From positions 124,001-188,000 of the forward strand of contig JAIUNU010000006.1 in assembly GCA_020161365.1 (NCBI GenBank): DNA of 64,000 nt, read 5' to 3'. Source of the DNA: Pseudomonadota bacterium. GTDB lineage: Bacteria; Pseudomonadota; Alphaproteobacteria; Caulobacterales; Caulobacteraceae. The position numbers were made by a program, and so were the translations under genes. The notes beneath the pieces are model-generated. The model was given only the letters and a program-made list of their open reading frames with translations, was not told where the DNA came from and ran no database searches. Shown piece after piece: positions 16,931 through 26,650 of this stretch. Each line of letters starts with the position of its first letter. Positions within the stretch are counted from its first letter, which is position 1.

Positions 16931-18079
16931 ATGAACTTCGACCTTTCCGAAGAGCAGCAGCTCCTGAAGGACAGCGCCTGGCGATACGGGGCCGACCATG
17001 GCGAGTTCACGGCATGGCGCGCCCGGGTCTCGCGCGGGGACGCCTTTGACGCGGCCAGCTGGAAGCGTATGGCCGATCTGGGCTGGCTGATGCTGAATGT
17101 GCCTGAAGACGATGGCGGCCTGGGCTCCGGTCCGGTGGAAACCATGGTCGTGGCCGAGGCCATTGGCCGCTACCTGATGCTCGAGCCCTTCGTCTCGACC
17201 GGCGTGATCGCACCGGCCTTGCTGACCGGTGCGACCGAAGCGCTCCGCGCTGAGCTGATGGCGGGACTGGCCGAGGGCAAGGTGGTGATCGCCTTGGCCG
17301 ACGCCGAGCCCGGCGGCCGCTTTGACCTCAACCATGTCGCGGCGCGCGCTGAAGCCGTCGACGGCGGCTTCCGGCTCACGGGCGAGAAGAGCCACGCGCT
17401 CGATGGCGCCGCCGCCGACTGGTTCATCATTCCCGCCCGCACGGCCGGCGCAGATGACAGCCAGGACGGCGTCAGCCTGTTCCTGGTTCCGGCGGAAACG
17501 AGCGGCCTGACAGTGCGGCGCAGCCGCGCCATGGACAACCGCCACAACGCCAGTCTGAAGCTAGAGGGTGTGGTGGTCCCCGCCGCGAACCTGATCGGCG
17601 GCCTGGGCGATGGCTTCCCGCTGCTGCGTGACGCTCTTGATCGGGGCGTCGTGGCGCGCCTGGCCGAGGCCGTCGGCGCCATGGACGCCGTTCGCGAGAT
17701 GACGATGGAGTATCTGAAGACCCGCAAGCAGTTCGGTCAGACGCTGGGCTCGTTCCAGGCACTGCAGCACCGCGCGGTCGACATGGCGATCGCCTGTGAA
17801 GAGGCGCGCTCGATGATGTACCTGGCGACGATCGCCCTCTCCGGCAGCGCCGCCGAGCGTCGCCGGGTGATCTCGGCGGCCAAAGCCCGCGTGGGCCAAA
17901 CCAGCCTCTATGTCGGCCGTCAGTCCGTGCAGTTGCACGGTGGTGTCGGCTTCACTGAGGAGTTGGCCGTCGCGCACTATCTCAAGCGCCTGATCATGAT
18001 CGATATGGCGTTCGGCAATGCGGATCACCACCGCGCCGAACTGGCGGCCAGCCTGCGGGTCAGCGCCGCAGCGGCCTGA
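16931..18079 (+). CDS. Acyl-CoA dehydrogenase, subunit-like (pair member 2)
   Basis: A 382-aa divergent acyl-CoA dehydrogenase. The middle domain lacks the standard TEPxxGSD motif (IALADAEPGGRFDL instead), while the C-terminal FAD contact SVQLHGGVGFTEELAVAHY is kept. This half-and-half retention is what is known for alpha2beta2 dehydrogenases of steroid side-chain degradation, where FAD and active site are formed between partners. Last gene of the 13499 operon; a hairpin follows. Confidence 0.85.
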   Translation: MNFDLSEEQQLLKDSAWRYGADHGEFTAWRARVSRGDAFDAASWKRMADLGWLMLNVPEDDGGLGSGPVETMVVAEAIGRYLMLEPFVSTGVIAPALLTGATEALRAELMAGLAEGKVVIALADAEPGGRFDLNHVAARAEAVDGGFRLTGEKSHALDGAAADWFIIPARTAGADDSQDGVSLFLVPAETSGLTVRRSRAMDNRHNASLKLEGVVVPAANLIGGLGDGFPLLRDALDRGVVARLAEAVGAMDAVREMTMEYLKTRKQFGQTLGSFQALQHRAVDMAIACEEARSMMYLATIALSGSAAERRRVISAAKARVGQTSLYVGRQSVQLHGGVGFTEELAVAHYLKRLIMIDMAFGNADHHRAELAASLRVSAAAA

Positions 18080-18085
18080 ATCCAA

Positions 18086-18118
18086 AACGCGTCGGGCGGT
18101 GCGATCGCCCGACGCGTT
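18086..18118. terminator. Terminator hairpin after dehydrogenase pair
   Basis: AACGCGTCGGGCG (18086-18098) pairs perfectly with CGCCCGACGCGTT (18106-18118). The T-run is weak. Confidence 0.6.
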
Positions 18119-18141
18119 CCTAAAAATCAAAGAGCATGTTG

Positions 18142-18169
18142 CTGGGCCGGATGATCTCATCCGGCCCAG
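18142..18169. terminator. Second hairpin, likely terminator of the minus-strand SDR
   Basis: CTGGGCCGGATGA-TC-TCATCCGGCCCAG is a perfect inverted repeat. On the minus strand it is followed by a T-rich stretch (CTTTGATTTTT), which suits termination of the SDR gene at 18177. Confidence 0.6.
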
Positions 18170-18176
18170 AACGCGT

Positions 18177-18935
18177 TCAGGAAAGGGCCATGGCCAGCCC
18201 GCCGTCGACCGTCAGCACCTGGCCCGTCACGAAGTCACTGTCGTCGCAGGCCAAGTAACGGACAGCCTTGGCGATGTCCTCGGTGGTTCCCAAGCGTCCC
18301 AGCGGCGTCTGCCCGATGCGCATGGCGATGCGCTCCTCGGAGACAACGCGGCGCACACCTTCGGTGTCCACGGTCGACGGCGCCACCGCGTTCACGCGGA
18401 TGTTCGAGCCCCCCAACTCGGCCGCCGCCGCCCGCGTCGCGCCGGCGACAGCCGCCTTGACGCCGCAGTAGGCGATGCCGTTCGGGATCCCCAATAGCGC
18501 GCTGACCGAGGCGATATTGATGATCGAGCCGCCGCCAGACGCAGCCATCAGCGGCGCGGCCGCTTGCATGCCCCAGATCACGCCCGAGAAGCCGACGCCG
18601 ATCATGCGGTCCAGGTTTTCCGGACGGATGGCGGCCAGAGGCTCGTAGACGTTCCACATGGCGTTGTTGACCAGGACGTCGAACCGGCCGTGCTCGTCAT
18701 TGATCGCGCCCAGGGTGGCGGTCAGGGCCTCGCGATCGGAGACGTCGCAACCCAGCCCCACAGCCTTTCCGCCGGCGGCGATGATCTCGTCAGCTGCGGC
18801 CTGGGCCCAGTGCGCCTTCAGATCCAGCAGCGCCACGATCGCGCCCTCGGCGGCGAGCATGGCTGCGGTCGCCCGGCCCAAGCCCCTCGAGGCCCCCGTC
18901 ACCGCTGCGACCCGTCCTTCTAGGCGACCAGCCAT
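18177..18935 (-). CDS. Short-chain dehydrogenase/reductase
   Basis: A 252-aa classical SDR with TGASRGLG, NNAM in place of NNAG, catalytic Ser in NIASVSALL and YCGVKAA with Tyr and Lys. The start at 18935 follows a GGAGGGAACG stretch. Operator 4 lies 111 bp upstream. It is likely another alcohol or hydroxyacyl oxidation step in the pathway. Confidence 0.88.
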   Translation of the reverse strand: MAGRLEGRVAAVTGASRGLGRATAAMLAAEGAIVALLDLKAHWAQAAADEIIAAGGKAVGLGCDVSDREALTATLGAINDEHGRFDVLVNNAMWNVYEPLAAIRPENLDRMIGVGFSGVIWGMQAAAPLMAASGGGSIINIASVSALLGIPNGIAYCGVKAAVAGATRAAAAELGGSNIRVNAVAPSTVDTEGVRRVVSEERIAMRIGQTPLGRLGTTEDIAKAVRYLACDDSDFVTGQVLTVDGGLAMALS

Positions 18936-19045
18936 CGTTCCCTCCTCCGGTGTTGTCGACCGGCCCGAGGCGCGATCGCTGTCAGGATCCCTGATTATCC
19001 CGCCCTCGCCGCCGCGGTCGCTGAAGCGGCCCGCGGAGCGGAAAC

Positions 19046-19059
19046 ATCACCGACGTGAT
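19046..19059. promoter_or_regulatory. Cluster operator copy 4 (SDR promoter)
   Basis: ATCAC-CGAC-GTGAT, with perfect half sites, upstream of the minus-strand SDR at 18935. Confidence 0.75.
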
Positions 19060-19126
19060 GCGCGCACAAAAAAGAAGCGGCGGTCTTTCGACCGCCGCCA
19101 GATGTCCGAGGACCTTTACGGGAGAA

Positions 19127-21859
19127 CTAGAAGGTCTTTTGGATCGAAACGCCGATGATGCGCGGCTCGGTGAAGACCGCGTTGGCGACCTGGCCTAGCG
19201 CCTCGTCCATCAGGAAGACGTCGGTTATCGAACGCTTGTTGAAGACGTTCTTCACGTAGGCTTCCAGCTCAAGACCGCGCTCGTCATTGACCATGCGGAA
19301 AGAGAGGTTTGCGTTCGCCCAGCCCTTGAGCTGGTCGACTGAGGTGTTGAAGACACGGGCGTAGGAGTCGCCCTGGCGGTAGTAGTCTCCGCGTACGGTG
19401 CCTTCCCAGCCATCCAAGACGTCGAAGGAGTACTGGGCGCCGATCGAGGCGGTCCAGTTTGGCGAGCCTGGCAGTTCATTCCCCTTCAGCTTGGCCGCCA
19501 CCCCGTCGGTCGGCGTGACGCCGAACGAGGTTGCAAAGCTGCCCGAACAGGCGCCGAGCAGAGCCGCCGGGTTGCCGGAAACACCCGCCACGGTCGCCGC
19601 GCCCGGCGCCTGCTGGATCACGGCCAAAAGGTTGCCCAGGGCCGCCGTCGGCACGACGCATCCCGCAGCGCCCGATGTCTTGACCAGGGTCAGGTTCGGA
19701 TCGCGGCCGGTACGGTTCATGGGGTCGATGGACTCGCCGTTCTTGATCTTGGTGTCGAGCAGGCCCAGCGTACCGTTCATCCGGAAGTTCTTGACCGGTT
19801 CCCAGACAGCTTCGAGTTCGATGCCCTTGATCTCTGCGTCGATGTTCTCGGTGACCGAGATCCGGTTCACGAACTTCGAGATCTGATAGCCCTTGTAGTC
19901 ATAGAAGAATGCCGAACCATTTAGGATCAGGGCCCCGCCCAAAAGGGTGTTCTTCGTCCCCACCTCGAAGGCGTTGACGTATTCCGGTTCATAGAACGGC
20001 CGGAGCGTGGCGACCTGGCCGATGTTGTTGGGACCGCCGCCCTTATAGCCGCGCGAGTAGAAGGCGTAGACCAGGGTGTCGTCGGTGAAGCCAAGGTCCG
20101 GCTTCCAGTCGAAGCCCGCGCGACCCGTAAACTTCTTGAACCGGGCGGTCAGCTGCGGGGGCGCGCCCGGCGTGAGGCCGCTGCCTGGCGTCAGCAGTTT
20201 GACAGGGAAGTTGTCGAGCGTCTTCTTGTCGTCGGTGTAGCGTAAGCCGATCGTGAACTTCAGATCCGGCGTCGCCTCGTAATAGACCTCGCCGAACACG
20301 GCGTTCGAGTTCAGGTGATAGGGCTGGAAGCTCAGATAGTTGCCATGTCCCTCGCCCGTCGGCGTACGGTTCGGATCGATATAGACGCAGCTCCCGCCCG
20401 GAGCGCAGGTCGCGCCGCCATTGGCGACCATCGCCGCATAGGTGAAGGCGTTCGACATGATGTAGAACGACTGCACCACGTCATAACGCAAAGCTAGGCC
20501 GCCGAGGCTGAAGTTCAGCGGGCCATCAAAGCTCGACTGCAAGCGCAGCTCCTGGCTCCACTGGCGCGACGGCGTGGTGATGCGGTCCGACACCGACATG
20601 CGGTTGGACGCGCCCAGCTGGGGATCGTTCACCAGACCGCCCGGCGCCAGGGCGGTGCTGTTGAAGACCGTCGAAGCCTGGAAACGGTTCATCTCTTGGC
20701 GCGCGTCCAGCTCGCCGTCGTAATAAGAGGTCAGAGAGTTGAGCTGCAGTTTGTCATTGATGTCCCAGGCGACGTTCAGCGTGAAGACGTCTTCCTCGGC
20801 GCGATAATAGGGGTTCCTCGCCGAGTCGATGACGTCCAGGCTCTTTGGCTGGGTTCCGCCATAGACGTCGCCGCTCGTCAGGCCGCGGGCGAAACCGATG
20901 ATGCCGTACAGGGTGGATAGCGAGTTGGGCGTGCCATAGGCGGCCGCGTTGTACACTGATGCGTCTGAGCAGCCAGCGCTCAAGAAGCCACGGACAGTGG
21001 CGTTCGTGATTGCCGTATTGCCGACGGAGTTCGGGCCGGTGTCCCGCGTGCAGAGGCCCTTGCCGGTGCGCAGACGAGCGTCCTGCTCCTTGAAGTGCTG
21101 CCAGACGAAGTTGGCGTCGACCGTCGAGGTTGGCCTCCACCGTAGGCTGGCCCGGAAGGAATAGAGGTCGCGATCATCGACCTTGTCGCCCGTACCCAGG
21201 TTGTCGACGAAACCTCCGCGATTCAGCGTAGCGCCAGCAAGGCGCAGGTCCAGCTTATCGGCCACCAGCGGGATGTTCATCATGCCGCGTAGCTTGCGGC
21301 CGTCATAGTTGCTGACCTCAGCCCGCAACATGCCTTCGAACTCGCCGGTCGGCTTGGCGCTGAGGACGTTCACGACGCCGCCGGTGGCGTTGCGGCCATA
21401 GAGGGTGCCTTGCGGACCGCGCAGGACTTCCACGCGTTCGACATCGAAGAACTCGGCTTCGAACAGGCGGTTGGAGGTCAACGGCGCGCCGTTGAAGTGG
21501 ACGCCCGTCGACGAGTCGCCCGTCACCGCCGTCTGCTTGGTGCCGATGCCGCGGATCTGGAAATTGTAGCCGCTGTAGAAGCTCTTGGCGAAGGTGACGT
21601 TCGGGATCGCCAGTTGCAGGTTCGGACCGCCATCGATCTTCTGACGACGTAGCATGTCGTTGGAGAAAGCCGACACCGCGATCGGCACTTCCTGCAGCTT
21701 CTCCTCGCGACGCTGGGCGGTGACGACCAGTTCGTCGATGGTCACGCCTTCCTGCGGTGCGGCGGCGGTCTGAGCTGCGGCGGGCAAAGCCAGGAACAAG
21801 GAGAGTGTCGAGGCGCCGGCCAGCAAGGCCCCACGGCGCAAGGTCTGCGAGATCACCAT
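19127..21859 (-). CDS. TonB-dependent outer membrane receptor
   Basis: A 910-aa receptor with a signal peptide (MVISQTLRRGALLAG... ending PAAAQ). The plug domain begins at IDELVVTAQRREEKLQEVPIAV and includes RGPQGTLYGRNATGG. A long C-terminal beta barrel ends in the terminal Phe (VSIQKTF). This is the class seen throughout Caulobacterales and sphingomonads, where receptors bring in carbohydrates, terpenoids or aromatic compounds. It is divergent from the IclR regulator across operator 5, so I infer uptake of the cluster substrate. I chose the start at 21859 for the signal peptide; 55 upstream codons look non-coding. Confidence 0.92.
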   Translation of the reverse strand: MVISQTLRRGALLAGASTLSLFLALPAAAQTAAAPQEGVTIDELVVTAQRREEKLQEVPIAVSAFSNDMLRRQKIDGGPNLQLAIPNVTFAKSFYSGYNFQIRGIGTKQTAVTGDSSTGVHFNGAPLTSNRLFEAEFFDVERVEVLRGPQGTLYGRNATGGVVNVLSAKPTGEFEGMLRAEVSNYDGRKLRGMMNIPLVADKLDLRLAGATLNRGGFVDNLGTGDKVDDRDLYSFRASLRWRPTSTVDANFVWQHFKEQDARLRTGKGLCTRDTGPNSVGNTAITNATVRGFLSAGCSDASVYNAAAYGTPNSLSTLYGIIGFARGLTSGDVYGGTQPKSLDVIDSARNPYYRAEEDVFTLNVAWDINDKLQLNSLTSYYDGELDARQEMNRFQASTVFNSTALAPGGLVNDPQLGASNRMSVSDRITTPSRQWSQELRLQSSFDGPLNFSLGGLALRYDVVQSFYIMSNAFTYAAMVANGGATCAPGGSCVYIDPNRTPTGEGHGNYLSFQPYHLNSNAVFGEVYYEATPDLKFTIGLRYTDDKKTLDNFPVKLLTPGSGLTPGAPPQLTARFKKFTGRAGFDWKPDLGFTDDTLVYAFYSRGYKGGGPNNIGQVATLRPFYEPEYVNAFEVGTKNTLLGGALILNGSAFFYDYKGYQISKFVNRISVTENIDAEIKGIELEAVWEPVKNFRMNGTLGLLDTKIKNGESIDPMNRTGRDPNLTLVKTSGAAGCVVPTAALGNLLAVIQQAPGAATVAGVSGNPAALLGACSGSFATSFGVTPTDGVAAKLKGNELPGSPNWTASIGAQYSFDVLDGWEGTVRGDYYRQGDSYARVFNTSVDQLKGWANANLSFRMVNDERGLELEAYVKNVFNKRSITDVFLMDEALGQVANAVFTEPRIIGVSIQKTF

Positions 21860-22103
21860 TCGTTTCCCCCGATAAGCTTCCGCGCGGCGCGGGCTCATCT
21901 CTGATTGTTGCAACGCGTCTTGAGCGTCTTGCCTAGGGAGCCGGCACGAGCGGGGTCTGACCAGACCGAAGGGCGGAGCGTTCCCAATATCGCAAACGAG
22001 ATATTTGAGACGACCGACCGCCAACCTTCATCGACACCACCGGATGGTTGCCGGCCTGTCCTGGTCGATGACCGAGATCATCTCGCCCAGCGGGCTGGAT
22101 AAC

Positions 22104-22117
22104 ATCACATATGTGCT
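22104..22117. promoter_or_regulatory. Cluster operator copy 5 (TonB receptor / IclR promoters)
   Basis: ATCAC-ATAT-GTGCT, one mismatch in the right half. It lies between the receptor start (21859) and the IclR start (22199), suggesting autoregulation. Confidence 0.65.
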
Positions 22118-22198
22118 GGAGTGCTGGACGCGGCGGGCGCGTGACGGTCTAAGGCGCTTTGCTGGCAGACTGAATCCGCCACGATCTGGAATGTTGGA

Positions 22199-22972
22199 AT
22201 GCGCCGAGACCCGATCAAATCCGCTGCGCGCACGCTCGAAATCCTGGAGCTCTTCCAGGAGCAGCGCTCGCCCCTGCGACTGACCTATATTTTTGAGAAG
22301 CTCGGCTATCCGCAGTCCAGCACCACGACCCTGCTTAAGAGCATGGTCGTACTGGGTTACCTGAACTACGACCGCGCCTCGCGCACCTACTTCCCGACGC
22401 CGCGCGTCGCGGCCTTGGGTGACTGGGTGAACCACCACCTGTTCGGGTCGGGCGATCTGGATCGTCTCGTCAAAAGCATCTTCGAGCAGACCAACGAGAC
22501 GGTGGTGATCTCGTCTCAGAACGACATCTTCATCCAGCATCTGCGTATCGTTCAGCCCAGCCATCCGCACAAGATCGCCATGACCGAGGGCAGCATGCGG
22601 GTGCTGCCGCACTCGGCCGCCGGTCTGGTGCTGATGAGTCGTATGCCCGGTAAGGCCGTCGACAAGCTGTGCCGCCACATCAACGCCTATCTCGGCGGAA
22701 CCAGCGACCGGATCGATATCGCTCAGTTGCAGGAACAACTCACCTGGGTGCGTCGCGAGGGCTACAGCCTGCTGGCGGCCTTCCCATTTCCCAACGCGGC
22801 CGGAATCGCCATGCCCCTGCCCGCTGCCCCGCACGGCGTGCAGCTGACCCTAGGGGTCGGCGGCCTTAACAGCCGCATCGCCCGGCACAAGAGTGAGATC
22901 GTCGCGATCATGAAGGCGGGCGTGGCTGACTATGCCGAAAGCCTCAGGCACTATTCGGTGCCCGAGGCCTGA
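22199..22972 (+). CDS. IclR-family transcriptional regulator (likely master regulator of the cluster)
   Basis: At 257 aa it has the IclR layout: an N-terminal winged helix (SAARTLEILELFQEQ, then LGYPQSSTTTLLKSMVVLGYL) and a C-terminal effector domain with HPHKIAMTEGSMRVLPHSAAGLVLMS. It is the only transcription factor encoded inside the 6.5-33 kb cluster and lies at its centre. A palindrome found in eight of the cluster's intergenic regions is the obvious candidate binding site. Whether it activates or represses is not visible. Confidence 0.88.
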   Translation: MRRDPIKSAARTLEILELFQEQRSPLRLTYIFEKLGYPQSSTTTLLKSMVVLGYLNYDRASRTYFPTPRVAALGDWVNHHLFGSGDLDRLVKSIFEQTNETVVISSQNDIFIQHLRIVQPSHPHKIAMTEGSMRVLPHSAAGLVLMSRMPGKAVDKLCRHINAYLGGTSDRIDIAQLQEQLTWVRREGYSLLAAFPFPNAAGIAMPLPAAPHGVQLTLGVGGLNSRIARHKSEIVAIMKAGVADYAESLRHYSVPEA

Positions 22973-22980
22973 CGCCGGCG

Positions 22981-24624
22981 TCAGACCGACTCGGCCGGTT
23001 CGGCGAGATGGTCGCGGTAGGTTTCCCGCAGCCTTGCTTTGAGCAGCTTGCCGGTCGCCGTATGCGGAAGGCTGTCGACGATCACCACGTCGTCAGGCAC
23101 CTGCCAGCGCGCCACGCGCGAGGCCAGGAACTTCAGGATGTCGTCCTTATCAGGCGTCGTCTCCGGCGTGGGTACGACGATCAGCAAGGGACGCTCCTGC
23201 CACTTGGGATGCGGCACGCCGATGACCGCAGCCTCGCGGATGTCGGGGTGGGCTATGGCGACATTTTCCAGGTCGACCGACGAGATCCACTCGCCCCCGG
23301 ACTTGATGATGTCCTTAGAGCGGTCGGTCAGCTGCAGGTAGCCGTTGGGATGGATCTTGGCGACGTCGCCGGTGGGAAACCAACCGTCCTCGGTAGTGGC
23401 CGGCGCTTCGGCCTTGAAGTAGCGCTGCACGACCCAAGGCCCGCGGGCCTGAAGGTCGCCAACGGCCACGCCGTCATGCGGCGCGACAACGCCGTCGGCG
23501 TCGACGATCCGAAGCTCGACGCCATAAATGGCCCGCCCCTGGAGAGCCTGAATGTCATATCGCGCCTGGCGGTCGAGGAAGGCGTGCTCGGGCAGCGGCG
23601 TCCCGATCGTCGCCAGGGGGCTGGTCTCGGTCATGCCCCAGGCGTGGATGACATAGACCCCCAGCATGTAATCGAAGCGTTCGATCATGCTCCGTGGCGC
23701 GGCTGAGCCGCCGACGAGGATCCGCTCGAGCGCCAGCCCCGCCAAGTCCAGTTCCTCGCGATGGGTGGCGATGTAGTCGAGGAAGCCCAGCCACACCGTC
23801 GGGACGCCCAGACTGAAGGTGCAACGCTCGGCCCTCATCAGCGTGAAGAGGCTCTCGCCGTCGACAGCCGCGCCGGGCAGGACCAGCTTGGCCCCGCACA
23901 TGGCGGCGCTGAACGGAATGCCCCAGGCGTTGACGTGGAACAGCGGCGTAACCAGCAGAATGCTGTCGCGGCGCGAGATCGCCATACCATCCGCGCCGGT
24001 CGCCACGAAGGCGTGCAGGATCAACGATCGGTGGCTGTACAGCACCCCTTTGGGATCGCCGGTCGTGCCGGATGTGTAGCAGAGGATCGCGCCCGCTGTT
24101 TCGGATACGGTGGCCCAGGGCGCGTCTTCGAGCTCCGGCGCCAGAAGCTCCTCATAGGCGATCAGGTTCGGCAGCTTGAGCGCCGGCATGTCGGCGGTGC
24201 TGGAGAGGCAGACATAGGCTTCCACCTGGGGCGCCTGATCGACCAGGGTCTCAAGCAGAGTCCCGAAGCCGGGGTCGAAGAATACGATCCGGTTTTCGGC
24301 GTGGCGCAGAATGTAGGCGATCTGCTCGGGGAAGAGGCGCGGATTGACTGTGTTGAGGATCCCGCCCGCCCCAGTGGCGCCGTAGTAGAGCTCGAGGTGG
24401 CGCGAGCTGTTCAGGGCGAGGCTGGCGACGCGATCGCCCAAGCCCAGACCGCGACGGCGAAGAGCGGCGGCCAGCTGGCGCGCCCTGCGCGCGACGGCGG
24501 CGTAACTGCTCCGGGCGACGCCGCCCGGCTCTTTGGAAACGATCTCGACATCGCCATGGAAGCGCGCGGCGTGATCAAGCAGCGAGGACAACGTCAGAGG
24601 CGTATCCTGCATCAGGCCCAGCAT
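22981..24624 (-). CDS. Long-chain-fatty-acid-CoA ligase-like AMP-forming ligase
   Basis: A 547-aa ANL ligase with P-loop [18 protein letters not shown], the [10 protein letters not shown] loop, [21 protein letters not shown] and the C-terminal Lys in [15 protein letters not shown]. The start [24 protein letters not shown] is typical of medium/long-chain ligases, so I chose 24624 over 24693. It is a second CoA-activation enzyme of the cluster, perhaps for the ring-opened acid or a released side chain. It is divergent from the crotonase fusion gene, with operator 6 between them. Confidence 0.9.
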   Translation of the reverse strand: MLGLMQDTPLTLSSLLDHAARFHGDVEIVSKEPGGVARSSYAAVARRARQLAAALRRRGLGLGDRVASLALNSSRHLELYYGATGAGGILNTVNPRLFPEQIAYILRHAENRIVFFDPGFGTLLETLVDQAPQVEAYVCLSSTADMPALKLPNLIAYEELLAPELEDAPWATVSETAGAILCYTSGTTGDPKGVLYSHRSLILHAFVATGADGMAISRRDSILLVTPLFHVNAWGIPFSAAMCGAKLVLPGAAVDGESLFTLMRAERCTFSLGVPTVWLGFLDYIATHREELDLAGLALERILVGGSAAPRSMIERFDYMLGVYVIHAWGMTETSPLATIGTPLPEHAFLDRQARYDIQALQGRAIYGVELRIVDADGVVAPHDGVAVGDLQARGPWVVQRYFKAEAPATTEDGWFPTGDVAKIHPNGYLQLTDRSKDIIKSGGEWISSVDLENVAIAHPDIREAAVIGVPHPKWQERPLLIVVPTPETTPDKDDILKFLASRVARWQVPDDVVIVDSLPHTATGKLLKARLRETYRDHLAEPAESV

Positions 24625-24711
24625 GGCTTTTCTCGTTATCGGTTGTCGACGAGCCGCGACCATAGAGGGGATCTTGAGTCCGCCGCTGGACACCGGCGAC
24701 CACCGCCGCTT

Positions 24712-24725
24712 TTCACATACGCGAT
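24712..24725. promoter_or_regulatory. Cluster operator copy 6 (ligase / crotonase-fusion promoters)
   Basis: TTCAC-ATAC-GCGAT, first base off consensus, 88 bp upstream of the ligase and 140 bp upstream of the crotonase-fusion gene. Confidence 0.6.
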
Positions 24726-24864
24726 ACTCGAACGAGCCCTGTCAGCGCGACTGTAACTCTCAGCGCCCGCGTGCTGTTGTTGTCCAAGGCGAGTGCTTCG
24801 GCATGCGCTTCACCGGCAATAACCGCTCAAAGCGGACTGCGGCACGCAACCGGTTGGAGGAGAC

Positions 24865-26370
24865 ATGGGAACGGAAACGACCCGCCCGCTGGCGCTTGAG
24901 GCGCTATCAGGCCTGCCCGACGGCGTTGGACCGACACTTCGTCGCGGTGTGGCGCATCTGAAACTGGACTGTCCGCCGCCGTGCAGTTGGGATGCTGCGC
25001 ACGCGAGAGCCTTCATCCAGACGATCGAACGAGCGGGCGAGGATCCCGCCGTCGCCGCCATCGTTCTTTCCGGCCGTCGCCTGTTCAACGACGTTCTTGC
25101 CGCGAAGACTGCGCCGGACGACGTTCGTCCGTTGGTCTATTCGGCGATCGCGAGCGCCAGAAAGCCCATCGTCGCCGCTCTCTCCGGTCCTGTCACAGGG
25201 TCGGGCCTGGAGCTCGCTCTGGCCTGCGCTGCACGTGTGGCGCTCCCGAACACGACCTTCTCGAACCTAGCCCGAAGCGAGGGTCATCTCCCCGCCGCAG
25301 ACACCTTGATCCGATTGATGCGCCTGATCGAGGTCGAACGCGCCGCCGAGTTGGCCGTTTTCGGCGCGCTCTGGGACAGCAAAGCTGCCGTCGAGCATGG
25401 CCTGGTTGATCTCGTCGCCGCCCGCGACCTCGTTCAGGTCGCCGAGAAGCTGGCGGTGAGCCTGAAGAACGACCCGCGGGTCGCATTGACCTCTGAGCCG
25501 GAGGTGATCGCCGCCAAGATCTATGGCCTTCGGACCAAGGTGCGCCGCGAGGCTCCGCAACAGACTGCGCCCCTGACCTTGTTGCGAGCGCTGGAGCTGG
25601 CCTGGCAAACGCCCGCGCGACGGGCTCGAGCCGAGATCGACCGGCTGGATGAAACTTTCGCCGCCTCGCCCGAGGCGCAAGCTCTGACCTACGCGGAGCG
25701 CGGCCAGGCTGCGCTGGCGCGGACCACGGTTCATGACGACCTCGCGCACGAGTTGGCTTGGCCGCTGCTGCGCGAAGCCATCCATCTTCTCGACGAGGGC
25801 GCCACGCCCGGTCAGATCGATCGCGAACTGCAGAAGTTTGGCTTCCGCGTCGCGCCCTTCCTGCGGTCGGACCGCGAAGGATTGGAGGCGGTGTTCCGCC
25901 GTCAGTCGGGACTGGCCAACGGCGAAGACTGGATAACCTACTCGCCGACCCTGGACCTGATGGTTGATGAGGGCCGGACCGGCGGCCCAGACGCGCCGGG
26001 CTGGTATCGCCATGGCAGCGATGGTCGTTATACCTTCGAACCGGAGGTGGAGCGTCTGTTGCAAGCATCGGCGACCTTCCAGCGCTGTCCGCGCGCGCCG
26101 ATCGACGACGCGGTCGTGGTCGAAAGGTGCGTCACCGCCGCCATCAACGGTACGGCGCACGCGCTGGAGGCCCACCCGGATCTCTCGCCCGCCCTTGTCG
26201 ACGCCATCTGGACCCAGCGCCTCGGCTTCCCGAAATGGCGCGGCGGCCCGCTCTATATGGCCAAGACCGGGGCCTGCGCCCCTGTCGCCAGCCTTGAGCG
26301 TTGGAGCAAGGCGCGCAACACGGCGGGCGTCGCCGCCCCTCTGCTGCGCCGGATCGTGGCAAAGGCCTAG
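24865..26370 (+). CDS. Crotonase domain fused to 3-hydroxyacyl-CoA dehydrogenase C-terminal domain, no NAD domain
   Basis: This 501-aa protein looks like a shortened FadB/FadJ. Residues about 30-200 are crotonase-like (ALSGPVTGSGLELALACAARVALP), though the usual oxyanion-hole loop is altered to LSGRRLFNDV. Residues about 290-480 match the helical C-terminal domain of 3-hydroxyacyl-CoA dehydrogenase (LLREAIHLLDEGATPGQIDR and a second copy with FPKWRGGPLYMA). The Rossmann domain (GxGxxG and the following His/Asn) that should lie between is missing, with no frameshift visible. It may act as hydratase only, or as a non-catalytic partner. The start follows GGAGGAGAC. Confidence 0.75.
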   Translation: MGTETTRPLALEALSGLPDGVGPTLRRGVAHLKLDCPPPCSWDAAHARAFIQTIERAGEDPAVAAIVLSGRRLFNDVLAAKTAPDDVRPLVYSAIASARKPIVAALSGPVTGSGLELALACAARVALPNTTFSNLARSEGHLPAADTLIRLMRLIEVERAAELAVFGALWDSKAAVEHGLVDLVAARDLVQVAEKLAVSLKNDPRVALTSEPEVIAAKIYGLRTKVRREAPQQTAPLTLLRALELAWQTPARRARAEIDRLDETFAASPEAQALTYAERGQAALARTTVHDDLAHELAWPLLREAIHLLDEGATPGQIDRELQKFGFRVAPFLRSDREGLEAVFRRQSGLANGEDWITYSPTLDLMVDEGRTGGPDAPGWYRHGSDGRYTFEPEVERLLQASATFQRCPRAPIDDAVVVERCVTAAINGTAHALEAHPDLSPALVDAIWTQRLGFPKWRGGPLYMAKTGACAPVASLERWSKARNTAGVAAPLLRRIVAKA

Positions 26371-26391
26371 AACCCCGACCCGACACAGAAA

Positions 26392-26425
26392 GGGCGGCGT
26401 CAGAGCTGACGCCGCCCCCTTCTGC
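26392..26425 (+). terminator. Rho-independent terminator
   Basis: GGGCGGCGTCAG (26392-26403) pairs with CTGACGCCGCCC (26406-26417), followed by CCTTCT. The following 26426-26650 shows no gene. Confidence 0.75.
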
Positions 26426-26650
26426 CGAGCTGCTCAGGTGTTGGGTGCGGGTGCTGATCTGGACGAAAACCCTCAATCTTCGACAAGTTCAGGATCAGGA
26501 GTCTGCGGCAGCCGAGGCCGAGAGTCGCCCACCCTCGGAGCCCGCCAAAGGTCGAGGGCAGGCTCCAAACGTTGACAAAACTCAGCGCCGACGACGCCCG
26601 CAGAACGCCTGCGAGCGGCGCCCGGCCCGTAGGCCGAGCGCCGTGGCTGA

